A stretch of 64,000 nucleotides of DNA from Acanthosepion pharaonis (GCA_903632075.3 CAHIKZ030001813.1:3879501-3943500); one strand, 5' to 3'. Shown: positions 46,285-58,130, numbered from the stretch's first letter. The notes: generated by a model not told the origin, from the letters alone. Numbers and translations: made by a program.

Positions 46285-46480
46285 TCATGATACATGGCCC
46301 AGTGGATAAAAGTGTTGGAACTAGAACAGTCTACCCAGGTGGATGAAATAAAAGGTTCAGTTCAAAATTTCAGTCACTTGAAGATTGCTGGAGTGTACAA
46401 CAGCTGAAATGTCATCAATATGGCAACGAAAATGAAGACAACAGTCTGAACATTGTAAATCGTGTAAATAAATACCAAAT
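46285..46480 (+). mobile_element. tRNA-headed SINE with hammerhead-like body
   Basis: Head: GGCCCAGTGGATAAAAGTGT (box A) and a box-B-like GGTTCAGTTCAAAATTTCAG. Body 46378-46410: TTGAAGA, TTGCTGG...CAACAGCT, GAAATG. Then GAAGACAACAGTCTGAACAT, TGTAAATCGTGTAAATAAAT. C3 of the core is T here, so this copy's ribozyme would be dead. Confidence 0.65.
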
Positions 46481-46734
46481 TAAATAATTAAAGAATATGA
46501 ATGATGCAGAAAAGTTTTTGACCTGGAGAATCCCTTTTTCCCCCAAATAATGAATAATGTTTGGTCCTTTTATTAGATTTTAGGAAGTGAGTCATGCCAA
46601 GAACATTTCATTACTTCTTTCACAGATAATTCTTATGTTATTTAAAGCTTATTGATTGTTTAAATGCAATGATCGGTCAGAGACAAACCAAGAGATCAAT
46701 ACAACTTGATTTCAAACAAAATTAGTTCAAATTC

Positions 46735-46860
46735 TTCTTCAGGCTGCAGGTGACCATGGCTCTCCACACCTTCCTGTATTTTCTTGCTCTTAGTAACTTT
46801 TAAGTCTTTACCATCTGTCTTTGTTCTTGTTCTGCCATAGCAAATAAGAAAGAATGTAAA
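46735..46860 (-). mobile_element. RTE-like LINE terminal fragment
   Basis: AGGTGACCATGGCTCTCCAC, ACCTTCCTGTATTTTCTTGC; the ending of the family (KxRKLWRAMxTxVL) on the minus strand. Confidence 0.65.
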
Positions 46861-47172
46861 TATTTGGCATTATTTCTTGTGTGGTGATACCCCACCTTGT
46901 CTGCCAGGACATCACTAGGTTGCACTGTTTCAGGGCTATACTTTTTTTTATCTAGAATGCAATAGGTACAGGGTGCATGTCATCACCAGCAGGGATATTT
47001 TTTTCCAGGATGGCTGACTACTAAACTTCAATAAACCATGTGGCACATTTCCCACATGCACACACTCAAGATAGCTAAATACATAAATGTTCCTTTTTCA
47101 GAGTTGTCTATCAATGTATGTCTCTAAATATAATTTTCTCTTTTGTGAGATGTGTTGCTCTTTATATAGTGA

Positions 47173-47445
47173 TTTTCCAAGTGTAGCTTAGATGTGGCAC
47201 AAGGCCGAAAGTAAGGGATACCCAGTGAGGATCGAACTCACTACTCAGTCGTAATTGTTCTAGTGAGACAAGCTTACTAACCATTGCACCACCTCGAGGT
47301 GCCCTTAATAATTTTCTAAGCATAGCTTAGATGTGGCACAAGGTCGAAAGTATGGGGCACCCAGTGAAGATCAAACTCACTCCTCAGCCATAATTGTTCT
47401 AGCAAGACAAGCTTGCTAACCATTACACTGCTTTGAGATGCCCAT
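47173..47445 (-). mobile_element. Tandem pair of tRNA-derived SINEs
   Basis: Two head-to-tail copies (about 47173-47304, 47309-47443). On the minus strand each has GAGGTGGTGCAATGGTTAGT (box A), TAGTGAGTTCGATCCTCACT (box B), and CTTTCGGCCTTGTGCCACAT. They differ at roughly one base in seven. No intact tRNA fold. Confidence 0.78.
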
Positions 47446-47949
47446 GTTGCTCTTTATATAAATACATATGTGAAATTCTTTCATGCATTGAAAATGTTTC
47501 TTTTGAAATTTCTTAACCTTTTTGTCACAATTCTTAAACTACCACATTTGTTACAAAGCAAAATCTCTTGAAATTAATAAATGACAATCTATTCCATGTA
47601 ATAAACTATACCAGACTTAGATGGTTGGAAATCATTACACTGCATTAAAGGATTACTTACAACAAACATTTTTGTATTTGATGCAGACTATAAAAAGTAA
47701 TGCTGAAAAGAAACCAATTCTGGGGTTTAGTCATTTAGTTAAATTTTGGAAAATCATCAAGCTCAGAAGTATGGCTTAATTACTATAAATGTTTGGATCA
47801 TTGTTAAGTAAACTCAAAAATTTACAATACTAAATATATAAAATCAATTCAGCGTGTTTGGAAATAACAGTTAATCATAAATGAAAAATATTGGTTACTC
47901 TTAATCTTATCAGACATTTAGACAGTGCTCATAACTGATTTGAGTGTCT

Positions 47950-48115
47950 TGATAGGAAAATTGATGCAAATAAACCAGACATCGTCAGAAAAGATTTTAA
48001 AAAAAAAGACAACTAATTGATATGGCTTGCCTACAGGATTCCAATGTTTCTAAAAAAGAATTTCAAAATCTGTCAAAATATAAGCACCTACAAATCGAAG
48101 TAACAAAACAAACTG
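47950..48115 (+). mobile_element. REL-type LINE endonuclease scrap
   Basis: Frames give NRKIDANKPDIVRKDFKKKD, then MAC...DSNVSKKEFQNLSKYKHL-QIEVTK. It matches the same region of the element at 49290-51737 (DIIIKDKKFRKCMLIDIALP, KFIKKLSKYKDLEIEINRM), including the PD...D-x-K core of the restriction-like nuclease. A minus-strand Jockey-like fragment follows directly. Confidence 0.78.
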
Positions 48116-48535
48116 TCATGAAAGTATTTGTAGAAAAGACACAGAGAGGCAATCTTAAGCTGAGCTGCCTGATCAGGACTGATAATATTGCTTGTTCTTC
48201 TTTGGATTTTATCAAGGAGCTCTAGATAAATAACAGGAGCACTGGATGATATGTGGCAGTAATCTCCTAAGCATGGACAAATAGTAGGCTTAAAGAAATG
48301 TAAGATGGATTCTGGAGAGAAAAATTATCTTGCACAACCCAGTGAACCAACTTTTTTGGCAGCTAACCTAGCAATGAATTCAATATAGTCTTTTCACTTC
48401 ATGTCAGCTGAGAACAAATGAAACATCCCAAATATGAATAGATAACTCTTCGACAGTGGTGCCCATTTTACTCATAGACCCCAAAGGGGACTTGATAATT
48501 AGTCATTTAAAAGTTCTCTCTGGCAAGATGACACC
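48110..48535 (-). mobile_element. APE-type LINE internal fragment
   Basis: The minus strand covers LSADMK..DYIEFIARLAAK, FSPESILHFFKPTIC, SSAPVIYLELLDKIQRRTSN and IASLCLFYKYFH equivalents of the 28832-31725 LINE. It stops short of that LINE's 3' end and abuts the REL scrap. Confidence 0.75.
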
Positions 48536-48539
48536 ATAG

Positions 48540-48571
<32 letters not shown>
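48540..48571. repeat. (AAT)n microsatellite
   Basis: Ten AAT units. Confidence 0.95.
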
Positions 48572-48575
<4 letters not shown>

Positions 48576-48820
48576 GTTCAGATGCTACACCAATCATGGT
48601 TCTCATAGTTGCTGGTCTTAATTATTTGGAGGTGTTAATATATAGATATTTTGTATCTGTTTAATTAAGATGATCTACAGTAAATATCCTATTCAGTACC
48701 ATGAATTTGCTTGTTAGTTGCCTGTCCTTAGCAAGTTTGGGTATGTTGCCTACAAACCAATGCACTCAGTGACTCTGTTCATGTGCAGTTGTAGTGAGTG
48801 AGCATGGCGATTGATGTTAA

Positions 48821-49108
48821 GTGGTTATTTTTTTAAGTTTGAAGGATGAGTCAGCTAAGGCGAGTTGGGAGTCAGATTTAGTTAGTTGGGAATACCCTCA
48901 ATTGCAGACTATCTCTATGGACTGGGTTACCCAATCAGAAGGTATTTCTAACTGGGCTCTATCTGCAAGTTATTATGCCCATTTGGTTGTGATGTGTGTA
49001 TCTGGTATACTCTTATCAGACTGGGTGTCAAGATGCGTTTATTTGAGTTTTGTATATTTGTACTTCAGTATCGCTTTGTTGTTGGCATGCTGCTCTCTCA
49101 CTGAATAA
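48821..49108 (+). CDS. 95-codon ORF of unknown function
   Basis: An ATG-to-stop frame with a hydrophilic first half (KDESAKASWESDLVSWEYPQ) and two likely membrane segments (YYAHLVVMCVSGILL, then VYLSFVYLYFSIALLLACC). It lies in sequence of higher GC content between two (AAT)n tracts, upstream of the REL-type LINE. I do not recognise it. It could be part of an unknown repeat rather than a host gene; no splice signals or homologue are evident. Confidence 0.2.
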   Translation: MVIFLSLKDESAKASWESDLVSWEYPQLQTISMDWVTQSEGISNWALSASYYAHLVVMCVSGILLSDWVSRCVYLSFVYLYFSIALLLACCSLTE

Positions 49109-49153
49109 TAATAATAATAATAATAGTAACTATAATAATAATAATAATAATAA
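49107..49153. repeat. (AAT)n microsatellite
   Basis: Interrupted AAT tract. Confidence 0.93.
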
Positions 49154-49267
49154 AAACACTCCCGATGTTATATATTCAGTAACTTTCTAAGCAAAACCTT
49201 TCTTTGACTCAGGTCTCAGGTAAAAGACTTGGTAAATGATTGTAAATGACAGCAAATTAGGAAAAAC

Positions 49268-49289
49268 TGAATAATAATAATAATGATGA
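49268..49289. repeat. (AAT)n tract at 5' edge of LINE
   Basis: Five AAT units and GATGATG immediately before the first recognisable LINE codons. Confidence 0.85.
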
Positions 49290-51737
49290 TGAAAAAAGAA
49301 CTAGATTCTTCTGGCAAAACAAGATCTTCAAATAAAATGCCATGAAACTATATCAAGAACTGGAAAAAATAAAATAGAGATAAATGACCCACCTAATATC
49401 CAGGAAGTCTAAATAAGAGAGCTACATGGATCAAGTAACAACAGGAACAAAACACAGACATATAGAGTGCCAAAAATGGACGGATATTAATATTACTGAA
49501 ACAACTGTTGCCATCTGCAAAATCAAAAACTGGAAAGAACCAGGAATAGACGGAATAGCCAATCTTTGGATAAAACCTGACTAGCACCCACCAAGACCTT
49601 GCACGGGCATATGATGATATAAACATAAACCAAGAAAAATTCCCCAAATGGCTCACGTGGGGAGTAACATACCTACTCTTAAAAACAGAAGAGATACAGA
49701 ACCCAAAGAACTATAGGCCCATCACCTGCCTACCAACAATGTACAAGATCCTCACTTCTATCATAACTGAGAGGACATACAACTTCCTAGAGCAAAATAA
49801 GTTACTCCCAGCAGAACAGCAAAGATAGAAAAGAGAAAGTTACAAGTGTCACGATCAACTAATTATCAATACAAATAATATTGGAAGATGTGAAAACAAG
49901 GAAAATAAACCTATGGATATCATAGATTAACTACAGCAAGCCGCTCGAGAGTGTACCACACTCATGGATAGAGAAGAGTCTAAAAATATACAGATGATGC
50001 CTCACAATAGTCAAACTCATAACAGAGTGCATAAAAAACTGGAAGGCTGCACTAAACCTAAACCTGACATACGAGTCATCAACATTGAGACAAATCAACA
50101 TCAAAAGTGGGATCTTCCAAGGAGATTCATTGTCACCACTACTCTTCTGTCTTGCATTAATGCCACTCAGCTGCTTACTGAACAACATTTGCAATGGAGA
50201 CAAGTTACAGAATGGCAAATTGAATCACCTATTCTATATTGATGATCTTAAAATGTTTGGCAAGGATAACAACCAACAGAAAAACCTATTCACCATTGTC
50301 AAAACGTTCAGCAAAGACATTAGGATGGAGTTTGGAATTGAAAAATGTGCCAAAGCCACCTTTAAAGATGGAAAACTAACAAAAACTATAGATTTAGACC
50401 TTGATATCAACAACAAGATTAAGAAACTAGACCAACAGGGTACATATAAATACTTAGGAATTAATGAAGGAAATGGAATACAACATTCAATTATGAAGAT
50501 AAAGATCCGAAAAAATATTATAGGAGGGTGTGTTTGATATTAGAATGCAAACATAATGGGGCCAATAAAATGGAGGCTATCAACACCTTAGCTATACCTG
50601 TAGAAACATACAGCTTCAACAGTGTCAAATAGAAGTTGAATGACATTAAAAGATTGGATGCCAAAACCAGAAAAATGCTTACCCAAATGAGGATGAACCA
50701 TCCAAAATCAGATGTTGATAGACTGTACGTACCAAGATCTTTAGGAGTCCGATGTCTAATCTAACTTGAACTAACTCTAAAAAATACAACAGTTGGATTG
50801 GAAGCATACTTCACAAAAACCAATGACCCTCTCCTACAAATAGTAAAACACCAAATCCACTCCATCAACAAAGAAGCTGCATTCTTCAAGAAACAGCTTA
50901 ATATACTTGAAATTCTACCAACAAAAAATGAAGTAAATACCATCTATGCCAAACAAATAAAACAAAAAACAAAACAACTTGGCCAAATGAAATTGCAAAA
51001 CAGGAGGACAAGGCATTGCATGGCAAATATCTAAAAAGAATGAAAGAAGTGGATGTGGACCAACAGAAAACACATCAGTGGCTGAGGAGCAGAAATGCCT
51101 AATTATTGCAGCTCAGGACCAAAGCCTCGCAACCAGATCCTATCACTATCACATAATCAAGGATGGAACTAACCTGAAATATAGGATCTGTGGAAAATAT
51201 GATGAAACTGTTGATCATATTATCTCAGGATGTTCATAATTAGCAATAAATGAATATACCCACAGATTCCACAAGGTAGTGGCATATGTGCACTGGAAGA
51301 TATCCAAGAAGCACAAAATCAAAACCATTGAGATATGGTATGAACACCAACCAGACACAGTTACCCAAAATATGATGTAACTATCCTCTGGGACATGCTA
51401 ATTCAAATTGACAGAGAAATAAAAGCCAATAGACTTGATATTATCATAAAAGACAAGAAATTCAGGAAGTGTATGCTTATTGACATAGCACTACCATCTG
51501 ACAGAAACATCTTAATGAAATTTATCAAGAAATTGTCCAAATACAAGGACCTGGAAATTGAGATTAACAGGATGTAGGAAATGAAGGCTGAGACGGTACC
51601 AGTAGTAATTGGAACTCTGGGCCTCGTGAGAAAAGGAATGGGCAATTTTACTAACATCAACAATTCTCCTATAGGGTTTAAGGACCATAGTTTGAACTCG
51701 GCTCTACAGGATAAAAAGCAGGAAACATAACATACAC
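49290..51737 (+). mobile_element. LINE with restriction-like endonuclease (R2/R4/NeSL type)
   Basis: Plus-strand pieces in order: KIKNWKEPGIDGIANLWIKP (49525), NPKNYRPITCLPTMYKILTS (49710), INIKSGIFQGDSLSPLLFCL (50095, RT motif B), LNHLFYIDDLKMFGKDNNQQ (50220, catalytic YIDD), MEFGIEKCAKATFKDGKL, GTYKYLGINEGNGIQHS (50440), NGGRGMIQLE-like remnant (50750), then a C-x-C...H...C cluster (KYRICGKYDETVDHIISGCS, 51180) and DIIIKDKKFRKCMLIDIALP (51435). The cysteine cluster followed by a PD-(D/E)xK nuclease after the RT is the layout of REL-encoding LINEs. About ten stops or shifts. It ends at an (AAT)n tract. Confidence 0.87.
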
Positions 51738-51757
51738 GAATAATAATAATAATAACA
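51738..51757. repeat. (AAT)n tract at 3' edge of LINE
   Basis: GAATAATAATAATAATAACA directly after the REL-type LINE, followed by a short (TG)n. Confidence 0.88.
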
Positions 51758-51939
51758 GTGTGTGTGTGTGTCTGTGTGTGTGATGAATTTAGAAAAATAA
51801 ATAAGTAATGCAGGTTTATTACATAAATTAGATTTTTCATCTTGCATCAAATTTGTAATTTTTTGTTGCTGTTAATTAATGTTTAGTTTTATTTAATTGT
51901 TTATGTATGTAATCTAATGACATTGGTATTTTCTTATTT

Positions 51940-52085
51940 TTATTATTATTAAAGTTTTCACATGTGATTCTTTAAATGTATTCCTTCCAATTATTATTGT
52001 TGTACTCTGCTCTTGGAGTTGGCCTTTTTCAGCTCCTGATTTTGTAAACATCTCAGAACATTCCATCATGGTCACTATATTTTAA
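51940..52085 (+). repeat. Dispersed repeat, copy 1
   Basis: TTTTCACATGTGATTCTTTA, AATGTATTCCTTCCAATTAT, TGTTGTACTCTGCTCTT. Matches 52845-53020. Confidence 0.75.
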
Positions 52086-52844
52086 CCAATGATCTTTCTA
52101 GTTTGGTTTTTCCAGTCTTGTTATTATTCAATGAATTCTTTAGACTCGGATTTTCATTGATTATTATTATTTTGCTGCTTACAAGACATGCATTAGCTCA
52201 CCCTCATCAAAAGAATTTTGAATGAAGAAATCAGAAAAATTAAATGTTTCCTTGTACTTCATAACCCTCCCTATTATGCCCAATTTTACCCACTGAATAA
52301 CATATTTCTGCATGAAAACAAATCATCACAAATTCATCACAGATTTAGAAGTACCAAATTTATGTTAAGTATTTAGAATTGAATAATTAGAAGAGAAGTT
52401 AGAGTGCATAATACCATTGAAACATAGTATACAATAGTATTAAAGTGTCTACTATAAATGATGCAGCTCTTTGATGAGTAGTTTAAGAAATAAGGAAGAC
52501 CGATGTTACTTAAGCAGTAGTTACTGTAGTAGGAATTTAATTTCTTGTCAATATCCCAGTATCTCAAATGCATGAAAATAGCTTCTCTCAGAATGTTGTT
52601 AATTTAATTTTGAAACACTGGACTTGTTTTACATCAAAGGCTCAGAATAGGATGTAATTGGGTTAGTGATGCTCACATGACACCTCAAACTTATAACTCA
52701 CATCACTGACCTTTGATTTATAGGGTGTAGGTTGGTTTCTGGAGATATTTTATACAAAAAAAAATGCATCTTATAAACAGCAAAATATGGTATTATTATT
52801 TTATTCATGCTACCAAAAATGACATCAAACATGTTTTTTAGGGC

Positions 52845-53020
52845 TTACTATTAATAAAAAGTTTTTACATGTGATTCTATAAATGTATTCCTTTCAGTTA
52901 TTATCACTGTTGTACTCTGATTTTTCAAGGAATTAGTCTTTTCATTGCCCTGCTTTGTAAACATATTGAAACTGTCCACCATTGTCATAGCAAAGACACT
53001 GCCATCTGGTGCTGCCAATG
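52845..53020 (+). repeat. Dispersed repeat, copy 2
   Basis: TTTTTACATGTGATTCTATA, AATGTATTCCTTTCAGTTAT, TGTTGTACTCTGATTTT, then CTTTGTAAACAT shared with copy 1. Confidence 0.75.
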
Positions 53021-54306
53021 TATAGGATATAACTATTGTAAAACAATAATTTTAGACAAAAAATATACAAATATACTTGATGCTTTTTGTAGTAACATTG
53101 GGATATTAAAAATATAATTTTAAAATAGTCATTTAAATTGAATGTTGATTGAAAAATAAAGTTATTATTAATGAATACACTTTGTATAAAACTGTAAATA
53201 CAATTATATAGTAGTTTGTAATTTTTCTCGGAACTTATTCAAGCTTGATTACCAGAAATAATTTTTGCTTTCTATATGTTTTTTATACGTGTATATATGT
53301 ATGTGTCTTAAAGGATAAAAAATAAATGTTTCATTTTTTTAAGTGATGACAAGAATAAAAATGAAAATCTATTCTTTATTTTGAATTGTATTAAAGTTTC
53401 ATTTCTACATTACCTTCTGTATCTGCATCCAAGAAACGACATCTGATATGCACCACCATCAGGACATCAGATTTTGGCAGCTGTAAACTTCATTATCATA
53501 TTTAAAGGATATTCTGTTTTATTGAAAACTATTTACAAAGATATTTAGCATAGCCCCATCAACAATTATTTTCTCAAAATTTTGACTGTGAATGAACTGT
53601 GGTTAGCTTTGTTAGAAATAATAGTTCTACTGTGTAGATGATAATGCTAGTACCATTAGACTTAAACAATTAAAATGGATGCTGCATTTATAGATATATT
53701 ATTTCATTTGATTGATAAAAAAAGAAATTATTTTATTTTCAAACTCAGTATATATGAATAATTTTCAATATTAAAATAAAATATTTCATCCTGGTATTTA
53801 GACAAAAAAGATCTTGAAATAAGTTTCTTGAAATAAATGCTTCTTGGTTTTAAAAAAATGGAAATTAAAAATGGTAACTCTACAAACAATACTAAAAGAA
53901 ATACAAAATAAGACTTATATGTTAATTTATTTTTTAAAGATCCAAACTTTTAGACTGAATTATTTATGTGATTTTGTGTGTGGTTAGAAAATTTTGCAGA
54001 TCATTAAATAAGTTAAAACCACATTAATTGCTCTACATTAATGGCCTTGTGCTTCTTTGTGATGATTTATGCATATATTGGTAAGTAAATATTGTCAGTC
54101 TGTTAATCACTCTTATTTTAGTGAGCATTAAGGAATATATAAGATGATATTCAACATTGTTCAGAGTTCATGTTTATTTTTTGTTTTTTTTTCAGGTACT
54201 TTTGACCATTTCTGTCATTATTAAAAATTGGATGTTGTTAGTGTGGTAGACAAATTTTTGTTAGCTACATTTTGACATTTTCTTTTTCATGCTAAATTAA
54301 AATTAA

Positions 54307-54309
<3 letters not shown>
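53021..54309. other. Non-coding stretch
   Basis: Nothing recognised. Confidence 0.35.

Positions 54310-54387
<78 letters not shown>
54310..54387. repeat. (TA)n microsatellite
   Basis: About 38 TA units, the longest pure tract in the window. Confidence 0.95.
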
Positions 54388-54389
<2 letters not shown>

Positions 54390-54483
54390 CAGAAGTGATA
54401 ACATGTGTAAAAATGGTTGCTCAGAGGAAAGCTCAACTGCACTGAAAAAGAATTGTGTCAGGACATTATACAATTGTCCATAC

Positions 54484-54550
54484 AGACCACCTACTCACAG
54501 ACAATAATTGTCTACACACAGACAGCTGCAGTCTAGACAGACATTGTCTA
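54484..54550. promoter_or_regulatory. Cluster of CAGAC/GTCT boxes
   Basis: Eight AGAC or GTCT boxes in about 67 bases, including the palindrome GTCTAGAC (54531-54538) and AGACAATAATTGTCT (54499-54513). GTCTAGAC is the consensus SMAD-binding element. Function is inference; it could equally be a short degenerate tandem repeat. Confidence 0.25.
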
Positions 54551-55288
54551 TACAACAGCAGTAACATCCTGTCCTATACAGAAGTCAGAAACAGTAAGAC
54601 AGAAGTCAAACACACTGTTGGTCAGGGGTTAGACACACTACTCAAGAAAGAACTTTTGATTTACACAGTTAATTCTCCTTGAAGTAATTTCTAATAGCAA
54701 ATTCACGCAGTTTACAATACAAAAGAAAACAAAACTTCCCTTTCTTGTAACATGAACTAAATTGTTTGAAAAACTTTATATTTATTATAAAATTTATGTG
54801 TTTACTATTATTATTTTTATATTGCTGTTGGCATTCCAATACTCAGTTTTTTTTCCCAAAACTTGGGTTGATGAACAGCCCACAAATGGATCAAATATTT
54901 GTATATGTCAGTATTATTTGATACTCATATGAAATGTTTTATACACACTTGAAAATACCTTCTCATCTGGTTAAAGATATTTATTTCATTTAATGCATTT
55001 AACCTTTTTTTTTAACAGCATTTGAATATTTTTCCTTAAAGTGGGTGCTGTATAATATTTTAGTATTATTTATTAATATTTATATTATGTTAATAGTTGT
55101 ATTTTGGTTAATTGTGATGATTGATATTTGTACAAATTACATTGTTTTGAGAAGTGACAAGTTAACTTATGAGAAAATGTGGTGCATATGTGACCAACGT
55201 AAGAATTTAATGTTTTTTAGATTATTGATATTAGAGACGAAATCTACCAAAGGACATGAAATTTTACAAAGAACATTGATTTTCCAAA

Positions 55289-56120
55289 CAGGGTGCAATG
55301 GGTAAAGTGTCGCCATTTTATATTTCTAATTTCATGCATGAACGTTGTTTGTTTTTTAATTTATTGACTGCACAGTATAGTAGGGTCAGTTGGGCACCAT
55401 CTGTGAGAAAAAGAGCACCATGATGCAATTCACTCTGGCAGAAATTTGTAAATGGCATGCTGCACTGCTTGGCATTCATGCTCCAATATTTCAGAGTGTT
55501 TGGGTATCAATCTGAGTACAGTGCAGAGGATTCAGAGAGAGTTTGATGAGTCTAATGTTGATTACAAATGTATGGCTGCTCAGAAAACTAATTCTGATCA
55601 TTCAAAGAAAGAACTTCAGAATTTGTTGATGAGGGTGTCAGACTCAATATGGAGGCATACATCAAGTACCTTGAGGAGGTAGTACTGCCATGGGTCAAGA
55701 GGGTGGCTACTGGCAACAGGTCTCTGATCCATGTCACACAAGCAGGAGAACATAGTCATGACTGTCAGACATTTTCTGCAACCACATCAATCCTTATATC
55801 TGGCTACCTAACTCCCAAGACTAAAACCCCCTTGATTATTATGTGTGGAGTGAGTGCAGTTGGAGCAAGAGACCAACAAAATTCCTTTTAGCACCAAATA
55901 TAAACTGAAAGTAAGGATTATGGCAGCATTCACCAATTTAAATAAGGAGACCATTCAGAATAGTTGCAGGAGATTCCAAAGTCATAGTTGAAGCCAATGG
56001 CGATTTTATTGAGTAAATTTAATTTTTAGTATTTAAAGATATTTTTGTGTAATTTTGGTAAATATATCTGTTAAAATGAGATGTCAGTATTATTTTCATT
56101 TTTGCATAATTTGCACCCTG
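55289..56120 (+). mobile_element. Mariner-like element, internally deleted copy
   Basis: Ends CAGGGTGCAA (55289) and TTGCACCCTG (56120) are a perfect 10-bp inverted repeat, with TA after the right end. Frame pieces: MQFTLAEI..KWHAALLGIHA at 55417, NISECLGINLSTVQRIQREF (HTH, 55485), AAQKTNSDHS, then a jump to MEAYIKYLEEVVLPWVKRVA (55649), and MAAFTNLNKETI...RFQSHS at the C-terminus (55920-55990). The middle third with the first catalytic Asp is missing compared with the copy at 63022. 832 bp; a typical full mariner is about 1.3 kb. Confidence 0.87.
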
Positions 56121-56389
56121 TAGTCATTGGTAATAGATAGTCTGAAATTTTTATAGTAAATATAATATACTTATATGATTTTAATTATTTTTTTAATAAC
56201 CTTTTTTCTCAGAAAAATGTCTGTTAATAAAGAAAAACGTATGATAATATAGTGGCAAACAAGTCAGTATAATAGAAACAACATTTTGGAGAGAACCTCT
56301 GTGATTCTCTGATAAAGAAATACCTTTTTTGGATATTTATGTTACCATTTCTTGACAATCTAAATGAATCATAGAATTTTCAAGGATGT

Positions 56390-56456
56390 GCTCAACCACT
56401 TGGTAACCAAGTGTCTATTTTCTCTTAGACACTTGGTTACCAATTGTTTATTGAGC
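56390..56456. repeat. 18-bp-arm perfect hairpin
   Basis: TTGGTAACCAAGTGTCTA (56400-56417), 8-base loop, exact complement 56426-56443; outer GCTCAA/TTGAGC extends the stem. Confidence 0.93.
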
Positions 56457-56464
56457 TTAAATAA

Positions 56465-56880
56465 TTGAACTTTCCACTTCAGTCACTTCTCCATCACCAT
56501 AACATATCTTCCTTGTGCCTTTTCTATAAATACTTTCATGGTAAGTGTTCTTATAAGCTTTCCTTGTTGGTATGTAAACTTTATGAATTTAAGTGCAGTA
56601 CTAGATTGGCAGCTAGGTCTTATTATTTTACAGTTGAAATTGCTAGATGTCAGTTATTGTCAGTTTATGCTAATCATTTCTTCTCCCTTATGGAACTCTT
56701 TCCTGACTTCTTGCTTTCAAGTTTGATCTTCAAAAATTTAAATGCAATGACAGTTGTCATTATCTGTCTTCTTAATACTTGTTCTTTTATTGTCCTCTCT
56801 CCTCCTTTCTCATATTCTCCCACACTCAGTAACCCCTTGCATCCTAATGGCTTGCTTGGGGTGAAATAATTAAAAAAAAA
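56465..56880 (+). mobile_element. APE-type LINE 3' fragment
   Basis: ISSLCLFYKYFHGKCSYKLS, KLYEFKCSTRLAARSYYFTV, SLIFKNLNAMTVVIICLL and NPLHPNGLLGVK before a poly-A-like end. Best open frame of the short copies of the 28832-31725 family. Confidence 0.82.
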
Positions 56881-57169
56881 AAGAAAACTTCTTTCTATTA
56901 ATTGTTGCACCCAAACTGTTTGGATGTTAAAATGTTACATTATTATTAATTTTATAATTGTGAAACCATTGCCATTTATGAAAGAGAAGTTGTAACTTGA
57001 CATGTTATTTTCCATACAACATATTCTCATCTGTTGTTCTAATAAAATCAGTCTGTTAGGATGGGGATGCTTGTTACAAAACAGCTTTCTAGCATATTAT
57101 GTAAAAATAATTTCTTTACATTTGTAGTGTTTTTAAATGAATGTCAAAGGCAATGAATATTTTACATAG

Positions 57170-58130
57170 AATAATACAGCCATATATGTGCCACTTTGTT
57201 CCATTACCTTTTACCATCTTTGAGGCAGTTTCATGATTCCATCAAAACATGAGATCTGTGTGAGGAACTGGTTCTAAGTAGTTTTACAGGCTTCCAGAGA
57301 ATTGAAATTCTTCTGATTAAGACACTTTTATAGGGATCAAAAACATGCTAATCTGAATGTGCAATATCAATAAGGATGGTGGGTACAGTAAAACATTCCA
57401 GCCATGCTGTACCAATTTCTGCCAGATCTGCAAACAGCTATGAGATCTGGTGTTGTTCTGACAGAAGAAAACGCCCTTTTGATTGGATAATTCAGATGCT
57501 TTTTACTAATTTTTTCGATTGGGAACAGTACATGATTGAATTCAAAATTTGATTTTTTTGGAAGGAACATTTCAACTGGATACACAGAATCACCTTCTGT
57601 GGATGCAGACCAGTTTTTCATTTTGCACAGATCCTTTTTTGCTCCACACTGTTATAAACAATCCATTTTTCAATGCTTGTGATTTTTCTTTTCAAAAATG
57701 GGTTGTTTTTGTATTATTTGAGGAGAGAATTGCATATTGAAATGTCGTCCTTAAATTTTTCCATTAAATTATTAGCACTCCAAACATTGTACCATATCCA
57801 AGTGCTTTCAAATACCTTACAGTTCTCATATCAGGTATGTGGAATATCTCCGTGATATCCCATGTTGTATGAGTGGGATTATTTTAATCGTCATTTTGAT
57901 TTAGCCATCATTAATTACTGTGGGCTGGCAGAATGTTCTCACTCTTCCGGATCAAAATTTCCACTTTTGAATCTCATGAACCACTTATGAGCAGAACTCT
58001 CAGCTATGGCACCATCTCCATAAATGGCACCTATTGTTTTTACTGCATGTACAGTGTTCTTTCCTTTCCAGAAATAAAAGTGTATCAAACAATGAAAATA
58101 CATCACATCTTCCTCCATTTTCATTTTTAA
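57170..58130 (-). pseudogene. Mariner transposase fossil (minus)
   Basis: The HTH end is open: FHCLIHFYFWKGKNTVHAVK, TIGAIYGDGAIAESSAHKWF, MRFKSGNFDPEE (57939-58124). The distal part reads KGVFFCQNNTRSHS, QIWQKLVQHGWNVLLYPPSL and MVKGNGTKWHIYG. In mariners the second catalytic residue lies in HQDNARPH; here it is CQNNTRSH, so that Asp is lost. The middle is full of stops. Confidence 0.82.
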
